Assembly: GCF_027595985.1 (NCBI RefSeq)
Contig: NC_073304.1
Location: 213,620,500 to 213,684,499 of the forward strand
Length of the DNA stretch: 64,000 nucleotides
Direction of reading: 5' to 3'
Source: Sorex araneus
Taxonomy: Eukaryota > Chordata > Mammalia > Eulipotyphla > Soricidae
Shown: in pieces, positions 31,813-42,654 of the stretch
Layout: each line of letters opens with the position of its first letter
Position numbering within the stretch: position 1 is the first letter of the stretch
The notes under the pieces: generated by a model
What the model was told of the DNA's origin: nothing
The model's database searches: none
What the model saw: the letters and a program-made list of their open reading frames with translations, nothing else
Position numbers and translations under genes: made by a program

Positions 31813-32004
31813 TTTTTTGTTGTTGTTGTTTCTTTTTTTTTGCTTTTTGGGTCACACCTGGCGATGCACAGGGGTTACTCCTGCTCTGCACTCAGGAATT
31901 ACCCCTGGTGGTGCTCAGGGGACCATATGGGATGCTGGGAATCTAACCCAGGTGGGCTGCGTGCAAGGCAAACGCCCTACCCACTGTGCTATAGCTCCAG
32001 CCCC
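31813..32004 (-). mobile_element. SOR-like SINE, full length
   Basis: Complete minus copy from T-rich tail to 'ctatagctccagcccc', flanked by the short duplication tggaaaac (31805-31812 and 32005-32012). Confidence 0.92.
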
Positions 32005-32199
32005 TGGAAAACGTTTTACTACAAGTATACAGAACAGTGCATTGAGCTTCCACAATGTCCATCACTCAAATCAACTCAGGACCACTCTCCGGCCATTTCT
32101 CCCCCACTGATTTCCACCTGTCAATACTTCCTGCCATGTCAATATTTCATATGCCTAATCATCTGATTAGACTTTTATGTTTTTAATCATTCTTTAATG

Positions 32200-32368
32200 T
32201 CAAGGCTGAAGAGATAGAGGGGCTAAGTCACTTGCCCTGCATGCAGCCAGCCCCAGTTTGCTACCAGATACCACAGATGGCCCCCTGGGGCCGCCATCCA
32301 GGAGTGACTTCTGCACACAGAGCCAGAAGTAGCCCCTAAGCGCTGCCAGGTGTGATCAAGCACTAAAT
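32200..32368 (+). mobile_element. SOR-like SINE, diverged
   Basis: Plus copy lacking a clean tail: 'ggctgaagagatagaggggc' to 'taagcgctgccaggtgtgat'. Confidence 0.72.
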
Positions 32369-32553
32369 TATTGGTATTAGTGTTAGTAGTATCAGTAGTA
32401 TTCCTTAGTATCAGATCTACAAATATCACACTTCTAGTTTCTCAAAAATGTCTTCTTTTTTCAACAATGTTCTTATTTGAATGAGGATATAAATAAGGTG
32501 TTCATATCACAACAGACTGATGGGTCTCTTCATTAGAGGGAACCGGCTTATTT

Positions 32554-32758
32554 CCCAAAGTCTGGATTTTTTTTTTTTTCTTTTTGGGTCACACCTGGCA
32601 ACACACAGGGGTTACTCCTGGCTCTGCACTCAGGAATTACCCCTGGCTGTGCTCAGGGGACCATATGGGATGCTGGGATTTGAACCCGGGTCGGCCGCGT
32701 GCAAGGCAAACGCCCTACCCGCTGTGCTATCTCTCCAGCCCCCCAAAGTCTGGATTTT
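32554..32758 (-). mobile_element. SOR-like SINE with 17-bp target-site duplication
   Basis: Full-length minus copy flanked by cccaaagtctggatttt at 32554-32570 and 32742-32758. The perfect 17-base duplication marks a recent insertion. Confidence 0.95.
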
Positions 32759-32894
32759 GATGGTTGCGTCTCTATGCTGGTCCTTACCGCATTCCTCTGT
32801 CTGCTGGTTCCTTGATTTTTTTTTCCCTCTGGCACTAGGCTCAAAATCCAGTTTTCATACTCGCAAAGCATTCACGTTGCCACTGAGCCACACT

Positions 32895-33000
32895 CCCAGT
32901 TCCTCTAAAAGGAGATTTTATTGGGGGAGGAGGGTTAGGGGTCATACCCAGTGGTGCTCAGGGCTTACTTCTGGCTCTGCACTTGAACTGGCCTGTCTGC
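32895..33000 (-). mobile_element. SOR-like SINE fragment
   Basis: Partial minus copy: 'cccagtggtgctcagggctt', 'acttctggctctgcact'. Confidence 0.65.
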
Positions 33001-33094
33001 CTGGCCAAGAACAGCGGGGAGATACCCTTGGGGCCTCCTGAGCGCCAACAGGGAACTTTCTTAAATAAATAACAATAACTTCAAATGATGACTC

Positions 33095-33228
33095 TTGGGG
33101 TCTGAGCTGTAGTACAGCTCATAAGGCCCTTGCCTTACATGGCACCAACCGCGTTCCATTCCCTAGCACCACCTATGGTGGTGGTACCACATATCTCTGG
33201 CCGTGGCCCAAAAACACTCAAAAAACAA
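33095..33228 (+). mobile_element. SOR-like SINE, truncated
   Basis: Plus copy with 'ggcccttgccttacatgg' and 'attccctagcaccacc', ending in an A-rich tail; the middle is deleted. Confidence 0.7.
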
Positions 33229-33280
33229 TACTAGACAAATCACCTCTCCCGTATCTCTCACCGGGGACAGTTCATGAAAG

Positions 33281-33560
33281 ATCAGGTTTTTGTTTGGGGG
33301 CTATACTGAGCAGTGCTCAGTATGGCTTACTCCTGGCTCTATGCTCAAGTAGATAAGATCAATTCTTAATTCTTTCCCTCAATTCTGGGGCTGGGTGGGG
33401 GGGACTGGACCACATCTTACACACAGTGATGTTCAAGGGCTCTTCCTGGCTCTGTGCGTAGGAGTGACCCTTGGGGATGCCCAGGAGAGCAGACGTGGTG
33501 TGAGGAACTGAGCCAGGGTTGCCGAGGATGCAGCTGTGTGCAAGTTATGAGCCTTTCCTC
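33281..33560 (-). mobile_element. Two diverged SOR-like SINE fragments
   Basis: Minus fragments at about 33,281-33,352 and 33,385-33,560, each showing 'ctcctggctctatgctc'-type or 'cttcctggctctgtgcg'-type blocks. Confidence 0.55.
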
Positions 33561-33587
33561 CCATTCGGAATCTCAAAAACTGAGTTG

Positions 33588-33770
33588 GGGGATATGGAGC
33601 AATAGTACAGTGAGTAGCAGCGAGTAGAGCATTTGCCTTGCACGTGATCAACCTGGGTTTGATCCCCGTCATTCTATATGGTCCCCCAAGCGTTGTCGGG
33701 AGTAATTCCTGAGTGCAGAGCCAGGAGTAACCCCTGAGCATCGCGGGGTATGACTTAAAAAGAAAAAAAT
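33588..33770 (+). mobile_element. SOR-like SINE
   Basis: Plus copy with a 9-base duplication in the A-box region (agtgagtagcagcgagtag), B box 'ctgggtttgatccccgtc' and an A-tail. Confidence 0.85.
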
Positions 33771-33807
33771 TAAGTTGGTTTTCTAACACCCTGCAAACTT
33801 TGAGCAA

Positions 33808-33993
33808 CTGTTTGTTTGTTTGTTTGTTTTCTTTTTGCGTCACACCTGGCGATGCTCAGAGGTTACTCCTGGCTCTGCACTCAGGAATTACTCCTGGCGG
33901 TGCTCAGGGGACCATATGGGATGCTGGGAATCGAACTCTGGTCTCCCTCGTGCAAGGCAAACGCCCTACCCGCTGTACTATCACTCCAGCCGT
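33808..33993 (-). mobile_element. SOR-like SINE, full length
   Basis: Minus copy with a (TTTG)n head, 'tgcgtcacacctggcgatgc', 'gggaatcgaactctggtc' and 'ctatcactccagcc'. Confidence 0.92.
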
Positions 33994-33995
33994 AT

Positions 33996-34183
33996 GTTTG
34001 CTTATTTTTGCTTTGTTGGGAGGGGGCACCACCAGCTGTTCTCAGGACTTCCTCCTGACCCTGTGCTCAGGGGTGACTCCTGACAGGGCTTGGGGGGCCA
34101 TATCTAAAGCCAGTATCAAACTTGATTCCCACATGTGCATGACAAGCTCCTTACCTCACCCCCTGTATTACCTCTCCACTCCA
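33996..34183 (-). mobile_element. Degenerate SOR-like SINE
   Basis: Older minus copy: 'accagctgttctcaggactt', 'gtgctcaggggtgactcctg'. Confidence 0.55.
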
Positions 34184-34362
34184 AGGTGGTTTTTTTTTGG
34201 GGGGGGTCACACCTGGCAATGCACAGGGGTTACTCCTGGCGCTGCACTCAGGAATCACCCCTGGCGGTGTTCAGAGGACCATATGGGATGCTGAGAATCG
34301 AACCTGGGTCAGCCACATGCAAGGCAAATGCCCTACCCGCTGTGCTATTGCTCCAGCCCCTC
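34184..34362 (-). mobile_element. SOR-like SINE, full length
   Basis: Minus copy: T/G head, 'gtcacacctggcaatgcac', 'gaatcgaacctgggtcagcc', 'ctattgctccagcccc'. Confidence 0.92.
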
Positions 34363-34414
34363 CAGTCCAAGTTTCTTTCTAGTAGGAGTACAATCATAAA
34401 TTTATGGCTTTGGG

Positions 34415-34613
34415 TATTTTTTTATTTTGGGGGCCTTTTTGATTTGTTTTTGGCTTTGTGGTTCACACCAGCGATGCTCAGGGGTTACTCCTGGCTCTGC
34501 ACTCAGGAATTACTCCTGGCAGTGCTTGGGGGACAATATGAGATGTCGGGAATTGAATCCAGGTTGGCTGCTTGCAAAGTCAAACGCGGAGACTGCTGTA
34601 CTATGGCTCCGGC
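34415..34613 (-). mobile_element. SOR-like SINE
   Basis: Minus copy: 'ggttcacaccagcgatgctc' to 'actatggctccggccc'. Confidence 0.88.
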
Positions 34614-34824
34614 CCATGACTTGTTTGTTTGTTTGTTTGTTTGTCTGTTTGTTTTTTGCTCTTTGGGTCACACCTAGTGATGCACAGGGGTTATTCCTGG
34701 ATCTGCACTCAGGAATTACCCCCTGGCGGTGTTCAGGGGACCATATGGGATGCTGGGAATCGAACCCGGGTTGGCCGCATGCAAGGCAAACGCCCTACCC
34801 GCCGTGCTATCACTCCATGACTTG
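34614..34824 (-). mobile_element. SOR-like SINE with 10-bp target-site duplication
   Basis: Full-length minus copy with (TTTG)n head, flanked by ccatgacttg at 34614-34623 and 34815-34824. It abuts the previous copy, so SINEs have inserted repeatedly in the same spot. Confidence 0.92.
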
Positions 34825-34985
34825 GTTTTTGTTTGGGGCAACATTGGCTCTGCTCAGGGCTTTCCCCTGTTATGTTCTCAGGATTCACTCCTGGTGGATT
34901 CTGGAACCATATGTGGCGTGTGATATCAACCTGGGTCTCCCACAGGCAAGGCAAGCCCGCTACCTACTATATAATCACTCCCGTC
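34825..34985 (-). mobile_element. Degenerate SOR-like SINE
   Basis: Old minus copy: 'ctctgctcagggctttcccc', 'gattcactcctggtggattc'. Confidence 0.55.
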
Positions 34986-35499
34986 CCATAAATTTTATTG
35001 GTAGTCACAATGAGCTCCCCATTCAGTCCTCCCTAGCTGCTTCTGGGGGAAGTAGAGTCAGATGGCTACAACGTGGACCCTGATGGCCCTTCTCTGCCAG
35101 CCCAGCTGGGTGGGCCCCCAGTCCCTGACCTGAAGGCTCCCCAAAGCCCTGCCTCCCTAGTGGGCTCTGGTCCCTCGCTTGGCCATCTGTCTGCACCTGT
35201 CTCCCAGCCTCCCGCTCTGTCTCTGCCCGTCTGGGTCTCCGTTGAATCTTCTTGGTCCTTTGGGTCTCCGCGAAGGTTTGCAGAGAGATGAGTGACATCA
35301 GTGCCCGTGTCCCCGTGGGCCTCCTTTCCGAGCTCTCCAGTCTCCCGAAGCCGCCTCGGAAGGCCCATCTCTTCTTCTTCAGCGGTCATTTGTTGTCATG
35401 GGGGACAAAGGAAAGGGATTCTCGTCCTTGTGATCCGAATGTCGCATACGCCTCCCCGACTCCTCCCACATCTTTCCGCACCCCCGCCCCAGCGCCACA

Positions 35500-35775
35500 A
35501 CAAAGGGTGCGATCTGTCCTCCGCCACGAGAGGGCGCGTTGGCCGGCGTCGGCCCCCCGCGCCTGCGCACTGCTGGGGCGGAGCGGGGGGCGGGACGGAG
35601 CCGGGCACGCGCGTCACGAGTGCGTGCAGCGAGCAGCCGCTGCAGGGGGGCCCACGGCGGAGGGGGGCATCGGCCTGGACTCTCGCCGAGTCCGCTGCCC
35701 CTTCTGGGGCCAGTGGAGGTGCTCGCGAAGCCGGAGGAGACACGGGCTTGGACACGTACCGGCTGAACGGGGCAA
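35500..35775. promoter_or_regulatory. Orphan CpG island with CTCF-like and NRF1-like sites
   Basis: CpG-dense, GC-rich block standing alone between SGCA and PPP1R9B, about 5.6 kb upstream of SGCA and 12 kb upstream of PPP1R9B. It contains ccacgagagggcgc (35524-35537), 13 of 14 matches to the CTCF core, and gcgcctgcgcac (35559-35570), NRF1-like, plus GC boxes (ggggcggagcggggggcggg). No exon of a known gene is recognised. It could be a promoter for an unannotated RNA or an insulator. Confidence 0.55.
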
Positions 35776-35872
35776 CGTGCAAGGACATTTCCTTCCCCAA
35801 CCCCCCCCCAACCCCGCGGTACTTGAGGGTGCAAACCCGAGGCCCGAAGTGTACCCAGAACCCTATCTACCC

Positions 35873-36035
35873 CGGGCAGGAGCGATGGTATACCGGGGAG
35901 GGCGTTTGCCTTGCACGTGGCCGACCCTGGTTCGATCCTTGGCATCCCATATGGACCCCCAAGCACTGCCAGGAGTAACTGCAGAGCCAGGAGTAACTGA
36001 GCTATCGCTGGGTGTGAACCCCCACCAAAAAAAAA
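35873..36035 (+). mobile_element. SOR-like SINE
   Basis: Plus copy directly after the CpG island: 'gggcgtttgccttgcacgtg', 'ctggttcgatccttggc', with an AAATAAATAAAA tail. Confidence 0.88.
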
Positions 36036-36084
36036 TAAATAAAATAAAAATAGAAGAGAAAATTGAAAAAGAAAAACACCTTCT

Positions 36085-36250
36085 CCACTTTTTTTTTTTC
36101 TTCGATGCACAGGGGTTACTCCTGGCTCATGCACTCAGGAATCACCCCTGGTGGTGCTCAGGGGACCATATGGGATGCTGGGAATCAAACCGGGGTCAGG
36201 CCAGGGTGCAAAGCAAATGCCCTACCCGCTGTGCTATTGCTCCAGCACCC
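36085..36250 (-). mobile_element. SOR-like SINE
   Basis: Minus copy: T-run, 'gatgcacaggggttactcct' to 'ctattgctccagcacc'. Confidence 0.9.
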
Positions 36251-36569
36251 TTCTCTATGCTCTTTAAAGGGTTCCTTGAGTCTCGTGACCACTCCAAGTC
36301 ATCTGTGTTTGAGCCCAGGAATGCTGAAGGCCGGTCCAGGTCCCGGGAAACTGGGCAGATGAGCCTCTCTGGGCAGGGTAGAGGGCTCTGCCTCCCTCTC
36401 TGAAAGAGCTGGGAAACTGGAAAGCTCTGGAGAAAGTTAGGTGGGGAGGGGGTTATTTCTTTGGACCTGGCAATAAGGCAGTAAGTGTCCAGGGCCAGGC
36501 TCAGTCTGAGAGCTGAGAGAAGTCAGACCTCAGAAACATTTAGTGAGAGGATTCCCGGAATAAAAGAAA

Positions 36570-36735
36570 CCAGGGCAGGACAGATAGCAGAAGGGCATAA
36601 GGCGCCTGCCTAGCACATGCCCAAGTTTGGTTCCGGACCTCGCACTGCATTTGGTACCCCCACCGCATCCCATCCTCACAATCACGGAGCCCAAAGTGAG
36701 CACTATTGGCTATGGCCCCCCAAAAAAGAAAACAT
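36570..36735 (+). mobile_element. SOR-like SINE, diverged
   Basis: Plus copy: 'ggacagatagcagaagggc', 'cccaagtttggttccggacc', A-rich tail. Confidence 0.75.
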
Positions 36736-37023
36736 CTCTTGACTTTTGCAGGCAGTCATTAGTTATATAGGAAATCGAATTTCTATGGGCCTGTAAGAGT
36801 TATTAAGAAATCAAGGTTGCTAGACCATAATCGACATCCACCAAATAAAATACAAAATTTGGCAGTGTTATTGCTACAATAGCAATAATTTAGTAGAAAC
36901 TAATAATCTTTTCTAAAAAGAAAATCAATAAAATTAAAATTGTACAGAATCCAGGAAACAAAACCTCCAGAAGATACTTAAAGGTGGTAAGAGAAACTAT
37001 AGACTATAAACCTATAAAAAACT

Positions 37024-37210
37024 ACAGGGCGGGGCCAGAGCCATAGTACAGCGGGAAGGGCATTTGCATTGCATGCAGCCGACCCAAGTTTGATCCCCGG
37101 CATCTCATATGATCCCCTGAGCACTGCCAAGAGTAATTCCTGAGTGAAGAGCCAGGAGTTACCCCTGAGCATCACTGAATGTGACTTACCCAAAAAAGCA
37201 AAAAAAACAC
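37024..37210 (+). mobile_element. SOR-like SINE
   Basis: Plus copy: 'ccatagtacagcgggaaggg' to 'gaatgtgacttacccaaaaa'. Confidence 0.9.
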
Positions 37211-37329
37211 ACCAAGAACTATAGGCTATCCCAGGATTAAATAGAGATGTATTACAGTTAGGCATGAGAGGCTTCTATGGCATGAAGACAGTTCTCTCCA
37301 TACACTCTATTGATTCAATGTGGATCCAA

Positions 37330-38010
37330 TAAGCATACCACAAGACTTTTTTCAGAGAGCCAGACAACTAGGTTCCAAAATTCACAAGGAAAAGCAAAGG
37401 ACTGGGCTGGAGCGATAGCACAGTGAGTAGGGCGTTTGCCTTACACGCAGCCGACCCGGGTTCGATTCCCAGCATCCCATATGGTCCCCTGAGCACCGCC
37501 AGGAGTAATTTCTGAGTGCAAATCCAGGAGTAACCCCTGTGCTTCGTCAGGTGTGACCCAAAAAGCAAAAAAAGAAAAAAAAAAAAGCAAAGGACTGAGA
37601 TGAGCCTGTAAATTCTGTAAACAAATGATCCCTTTCCAAATCCTGAAGCTTATTCGAAAGTGATACTAATTAAAATAATGTGGTATTGGTGCCGGACTAG
37701 ACAAAGCGATCAATAGAACAGAGTACCCAGAAACGGGTCCAAGCGGATGTGGGCTTTTGATGGATGATGGCAGAGGCATTGAACTCAGTGAGAGAGAATG
37801 GTCTGCTCAATAAAAAAGGGGGATGACAATTGGCTTTTCATAAGAAAAATCCTCACACCATCCGTAAATATTCATTCCAGATGGATTAAAGACCTGAAAG
37901 TGGGAAACCAAACTTTAAAATAATTAGAAAATGTAGATCTCAAGGGAGGAAAACATTTCTCAGAAGAGGCACAAAGAGTTTTGATCTTCAGAATATGGGC
38001 AAAAGAAAAA
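37330..38010 (+). mobile_element. LINE-1 ORF2 3' fragment, interrupted by a SINE
   Basis: Matches the sense strand of the LINE-1 ORF2 C-terminal region: 'ttccaaaattcacaagg', 'gtggtattggtgccggacta', 'ggattaaagacctgaaagt'. Frame is broken and a SINE interrupts it at 37,405-37,582. Non-functional relic. Confidence 0.82.
37390..37597 (+). mobile_element. SOR-like SINE with 15-bp target-site duplication, inside LINE-1
   Basis: Full-length, near-consensus plus copy flanked by aaaagcaaaggactg at 37390-37404 and 37583-37597. It post-dates the LINE-1 relic that hosts it. Confidence 0.95.
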
Positions 38011-38011
38011 A

Positions 38012-38717
<706 letters not shown>

Positions 38718-38797
38718 GCCCACTGCAAAAATACGACATTATAAACCACTTTGAAAGACCAGAAACATCTGGAGTGATGAAGCTGGCAGCCCATAAC

Positions 38798-39600
38798 ACC
38801 AAAGGTTTGTGTTGCGGCTGTGTGAAGGAGTGCCCACAGGCCGTTGAGGTGGCTTTCCTCCTCCTCTTCCTTGCTAATCAGAACCCCAGCTTCCCTCCAA
38901 GCCTTCCCCAGCTCCGTCAGGTGATTGGTCTCCCGTGTAGCAAAGCTCAGTCCCTCTGGCTGATGATTGGCTTAGGGCGTACACCTATGAATCGGTGCCA
39001 CCCCGAACGGAAGAGAGCTCTCCTTCAAGGACTTAAAAACAAAATTATCATTGCTTTTGTTTGGGGGATTATTCTTATTATTATTGCTTTTGTCTGGTTT
39101 AAGCCCCTCAGTTGCTCAGGGCTAACAACTTAGTTCTGTGCTCAGGGTTCACTCAGGGGATCCTATGGGATCAAACCCAGGTCAGCCTCATGTGAAGTAA
39201 ACTCTGCCCACTGTACTATTGCTCTGGCCCTTCCTTCAAGAGCTTTAGGGAAGCAACACTAAGAAAGCCGCACTAGTTTCTTTGGTGCAGGATATCCAAC
39301 CAGGATCAGCACAGAGAGGCCTTAAACGCCGGCTTCTCTCCACCCAGCATTACTTTCTCCTGCCTCTGGCCATAGCTATCTACACCCAGAGCAGAGGCTT
39401 GGATGCAGGTCACAGAGATGACAAGAGCACAGGGGGCTGTTGTGGGAAGATGGGGAGAAGCTGGTCCTACTATCACAGCGGAGCTTCTGAATTCTGCCTT
39501 TCGGACACCTTCTCACAGGGGATAATAAAATGTCCCTTTTTTGGTCTAAAACCTCTGGCTGGGCTCTTCGTATCACTTATCAAAGGCTGCGGTAGGTAGC
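38798..39600 (+). mobile_element. Possible solitary LTR remnant with a SINE insertion
   Basis: Begins near TGTTGCGGCTGTG and holds two inverted CCAAT boxes (gtgATTGGtc near 38,920 and gatgATTGGc near 38,964), a TTAAAA-type box, and an AATAAAA at about 39,525 followed by a T-rich/GGTCT segment. This order resembles a retroviral LTR (U3-R-U5), but I cannot match a family and the ends are uncertain. Non-coding. Confidence 0.3.
39085..39233 (-). mobile_element. Degenerate SOR-like SINE
   Basis: Minus copy: 'cagttgctcagggctaacaa', 'gatcaaacccaggtcagcc', 'tattgctctggccc'. Confidence 0.7.
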
Positions 39601-39654
39601 AAGGGTGATTCACCCAGATGGACAAGGAGCACGATAAGCTGTGTGAGCTCATAG

Positions 39655-40505
39655 GTAGAGAATGCAGATTCAGACGAGATACCACTTCACACCCCTCTGA
39701 TTGGCAATAATACAGTCAAACAAAAGCAGATGTTGGCAAGGATGTGGTCAAACAGGATATCTCCTACAAAAGCAGCGGGAGGGAGTATGTGCTGAGCAGA
39801 GAACATTCGGACTGTTAAAGGTGTCTTTGCTCTTCCTCATCCTCCTCCTCCTCCTTGGTTCACACGTGCTAAAGGTTGGTCCAGGCAAGTTCAACGAGGG
39901 ATCAGTGTGGCCTCCTTTATAAAGCAAAACAGAGAAACAACTCAATGCCTATCAGCAGCAGAACTGATAAATTGTGGCTTATTCACAGGATGGAACAGTA
40001 AACACACTCAAAGAGGGAACCAAAGCCATCTGTATAGTGTGGTTCCCCGGGGCAGGGAGGGTGTAGGGGGGGAACATGTCAAGAGAGAAAAAAGCCACCA
40101 AATGATATACACAGTGATCATCCTGGTATACATTCTAATGCAGAAAGTATATCAAGATGCTCCTTTAAGTGTGGAGGGACACAGGAAATGATGGGCTCGA
40201 TTCATTTAAAGCAGGGATAAAGGGAAGGAAAGTCTGGGCCAGAGGGACGGTGCTTGCCTTACACACAGATGACCTGATTTCGATCCCCGTAAAAACCCAT
40301 ATGGTCCCCTGAGCCCTGCCAGGAGTCATCCCTCACCACAAAGCCAAGAGTAAACCCTGAGCACTGCCGGGTGTGGCCCCAAAATAAACCAAATAAAAGA
40401 AATGGGGAAAAAAAAAAGGGAAGAAAAGTCAGGAAGTCTAAAGCCAATCCAACATAACAGTAAGGCTGTGCCTTGTGGGAGTTATGCTGAGTGAAATACG
40501 TGAGT
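39655..40505 (+). mobile_element. LINE-1 3' end relic, interrupted by a SINE
   Basis: Pieces match the ORF2 end of old LINE-1s: 'gagataccacttcacacc', 'gcagatgttggcaaggatg', 'gataaattgtggcttattca', and after the SINE 'atgctgagtgaaatacg'. Highly decayed. Confidence 0.7.
40230..40415 (+). mobile_element. SOR-like SINE
   Basis: Plus copy inserted into the LINE-1 relic: 'gatttcgatccccgtaaaaa', 'gagcactgccgggtgtggcc'. Confidence 0.85.
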
Positions 40506-40507
40506 GT

Positions 40508-40650
40508 AGTACCCAGGGCTCATGCCTGACTCTGGACTCAGGGATCACTCCCGGCAGGCTTGGAGGACCACTGGAGGTAACAGGGAACCAACTCAGGTCG
40601 GCCACGTGCCAGGCAAGCGCCCTCCCTGCTGTCCTATTGCTGAGGCCCCA
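40508..40650 (-). mobile_element. SOR-like SINE fragment
   Basis: Minus copy lacking its tail: 'cagggatcactcccggcagg', 'aaccaactcaggtcggcc'. Confidence 0.75.
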
Positions 40651-40964
40651 ACTCTGTGGTTTTCTTCATATCAACTTCCTAGAGAAAGGGTTGAGTTCTG
40701 GGCAGTTAGCTGAGAGGTAGGGGTGAGGTGGAGCAGGGAGACTGAGTAGAGAGTTTTAGGGGTGATTACTACACAACAATGCGAATGTGAGTAATGCAGA
40801 TGACCCGCACTCAGACTGGTCCAAATAGTCCTTCTTGGGCTTTGGGGGGCAGGGGTCAAGACAAGGGCTTCACACATGCAAGGCCGGGCTCTACCCGAGG
40901 CCCGCACACTACCTATGTTTTACAATTAAGCATAGTAGTAGGGACATAGGCTGTACGCTTTCTT

Positions 40965-41145
40965 CTTTTAATTTGTTTTTTGTTTGTTTGGGTTGGGGGG
41001 GCACACCCAGCAGTGCTCAGGGCTTACTCTGGGCCCTGCCTCGGGGGGTCACTCCTGTTGTGGCTGGAAACCATGAGTGACACTAGGGATCTAACCCAGG
41101 TCCACGAGGTGAGTGCTCTACCCGCTATCTGACACTCCAGCCCTA
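40965..41145 (-). mobile_element. SOR-like SINE, diverged
   Basis: Minus copy with TTTG head, 'cagcagtgctcagggcttac' and 'acccgctatctgacactcc'. Confidence 0.8.
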
Positions 41146-41159
41146 GGTGCATGGTTTGC

Positions 41160-41285
41160 TGACAGGAGGTCCCATTCACCCCCCATTCCATGGGGTCCCC
41201 TGAGCAACTTCAAGAGACTCGCAAGCACTGAGCTGGGAGTAACCCCTAAGCACTGCCAGGTGTAGCTCCCAACCAAGAGGAGAAG
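41160..41285 (+). mobile_element. SOR-like SINE 3' fragment
   Basis: Partial plus copy: 'atggggtcccctgagcaact' to 'gcactgccaggtgtagctcc'. Confidence 0.65.
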
Positions 41286-41293
41286 CATGTCAT

Positions 41294-41504
41294 AATACTA
41301 CAAAACTAGGGACTGGAGCGATAGCACAGCGGGTAGAGCTTTTGCCTTGCATGCGGCCAACCCGGGTTCAATTCCCAGCATCCATATGGTCCCCCGAGCA
41401 CTGCCAGGAGTAATTCCTGAATGCAAAGCCTAGAATAACTCCTGTGCATTGCCAGGTGTGACCCAAAAAAAGAAAAAAAAAGTAAAAAAAATACTACAAA
41501 ACTA
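41294..41504 (+). mobile_element. SOR-like SINE with 15-bp target-site duplication
   Basis: Full-length plus copy flanked by aatactacaaaacta at 41294-41308 and 41490-41504; near consensus. Confidence 0.95.
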
Positions 41505-42650
41505 TGAGCTACAAAGGAAACTTTGCATGAGGTTAGGGACTGGAGACAAAGAAAATTTCAGCTCCAACTCACTTCTTACCTAGTTTATGCGAAAGGCCCA
41601 GATGCCAAAGTGACATCATGTTGGCACGGTGTACATTGAAGCCGCTGGCCGATTTTCTCTGCGTTTTGCTCTTAAATTTTTTAAACCCTAAGGATATTAC
41701 ATACGCTAAGAATTATTAGATTCTAGAAATAAGAGTTCCCGGGAGGAGCAGGACCGTGTGCTCCCCTTTCCACTCACCCCTACTTCAGACTGAAGGGCCA
41801 GAGTGTGGGAGCCCAGAGCGCTGGCATTTGGAAGCTGTATCCGTGCCAGGCTGTCCTTGGCAGGCGGCAGGAGGGGAGGAGAGCTGGCAAGGGCAGGATG
41901 CTCGCTCCCTTGACCCGGGGCAGGTGAGGCAAAGGCTGCTGGAGGAAGTGGAGCTAAACCTGTCTCCTGCACGGGGCCCAGATGAAAACTAGGAAAACAT
42001 CGACACCCAGGAACGGGTGTTAGTAGCCCTTGAAGCTGGCAGTAAGAAAGAGCTCTTTGAATCTGCTGATGACAAAACATCTTACCCAATCTTTCCGGTT
42101 ATTATTATTTTCTTTCTTTCTTTGACCTCTCAGCATATCTCTGGAGCTCCCACGGCTAGGGCTGTCTGCATTGCAAAATACATATTTACAGGCCCTCTAA
42201 GTCTGGCTAAATATAGGCTTTCTTTTGAAGCAACTGATGATTTGGAGAAATCTTTCCTCTGTCCCACCCCTTCCCACCCCACCCCCCACCCCCCAATACG
42301 CGTTCACTCTGGCTGCGTCTGGCGCTTCTGAATCTCCAAGAGGGGTCTGTGCTTTCCAAGGGGTGCTGGGTCCAGTGTGAACGGAAGAAAGGGGAGCAGA
42401 CCGAGGGCTGCAAGGACAAGCCAGAGTCCCAGTCGTGGGGGCAGCCAAGCACCTCCCTTCTGGAGCAATGAGGCAGCTGAGGTAGGAGATGCAAAATGCA
42501 GAGTCCTCCAGGGCTGTGGGAAGGGATGTGACCTTCCCCCCACAGAAGGTCCCAGAGGAACTGGGAGAGCTGCAGGCTGGGGATCCCCGTGTTTCACACA
42601 CCTGCCTGGCCTTGCAGGAAACAAGAAGTACAAAGTGCCCTGAATTAACT
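41505..42650. other. Non-repetitive spacer with a MEF2 consensus
   Basis: Single-copy sequence between SGCA and PPP1R9B. It includes a perfect MEF2-type site ctaaatatag at 42207-42216 in an AT-rich block and a CAGCTG E-box near 42,474. No coding exon is recognised. Confidence 0.5.
42207..42216. promoter_or_regulatory. MEF2 consensus site
   Basis: ctaaatatag fits YTAWWWWTAR at all ten positions. It lies about 12.3 kb upstream of the muscle gene SGCA. Binding not shown. Confidence 0.4.
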
Positions 42651-42654
42651 GAGG

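Noticed and set aside
35252-36403. 383-residue open frame across the orphan CpG island
   Set aside because: Ends inside a SOR-like SINE and its composition follows GC content. No domain or splice context seen.
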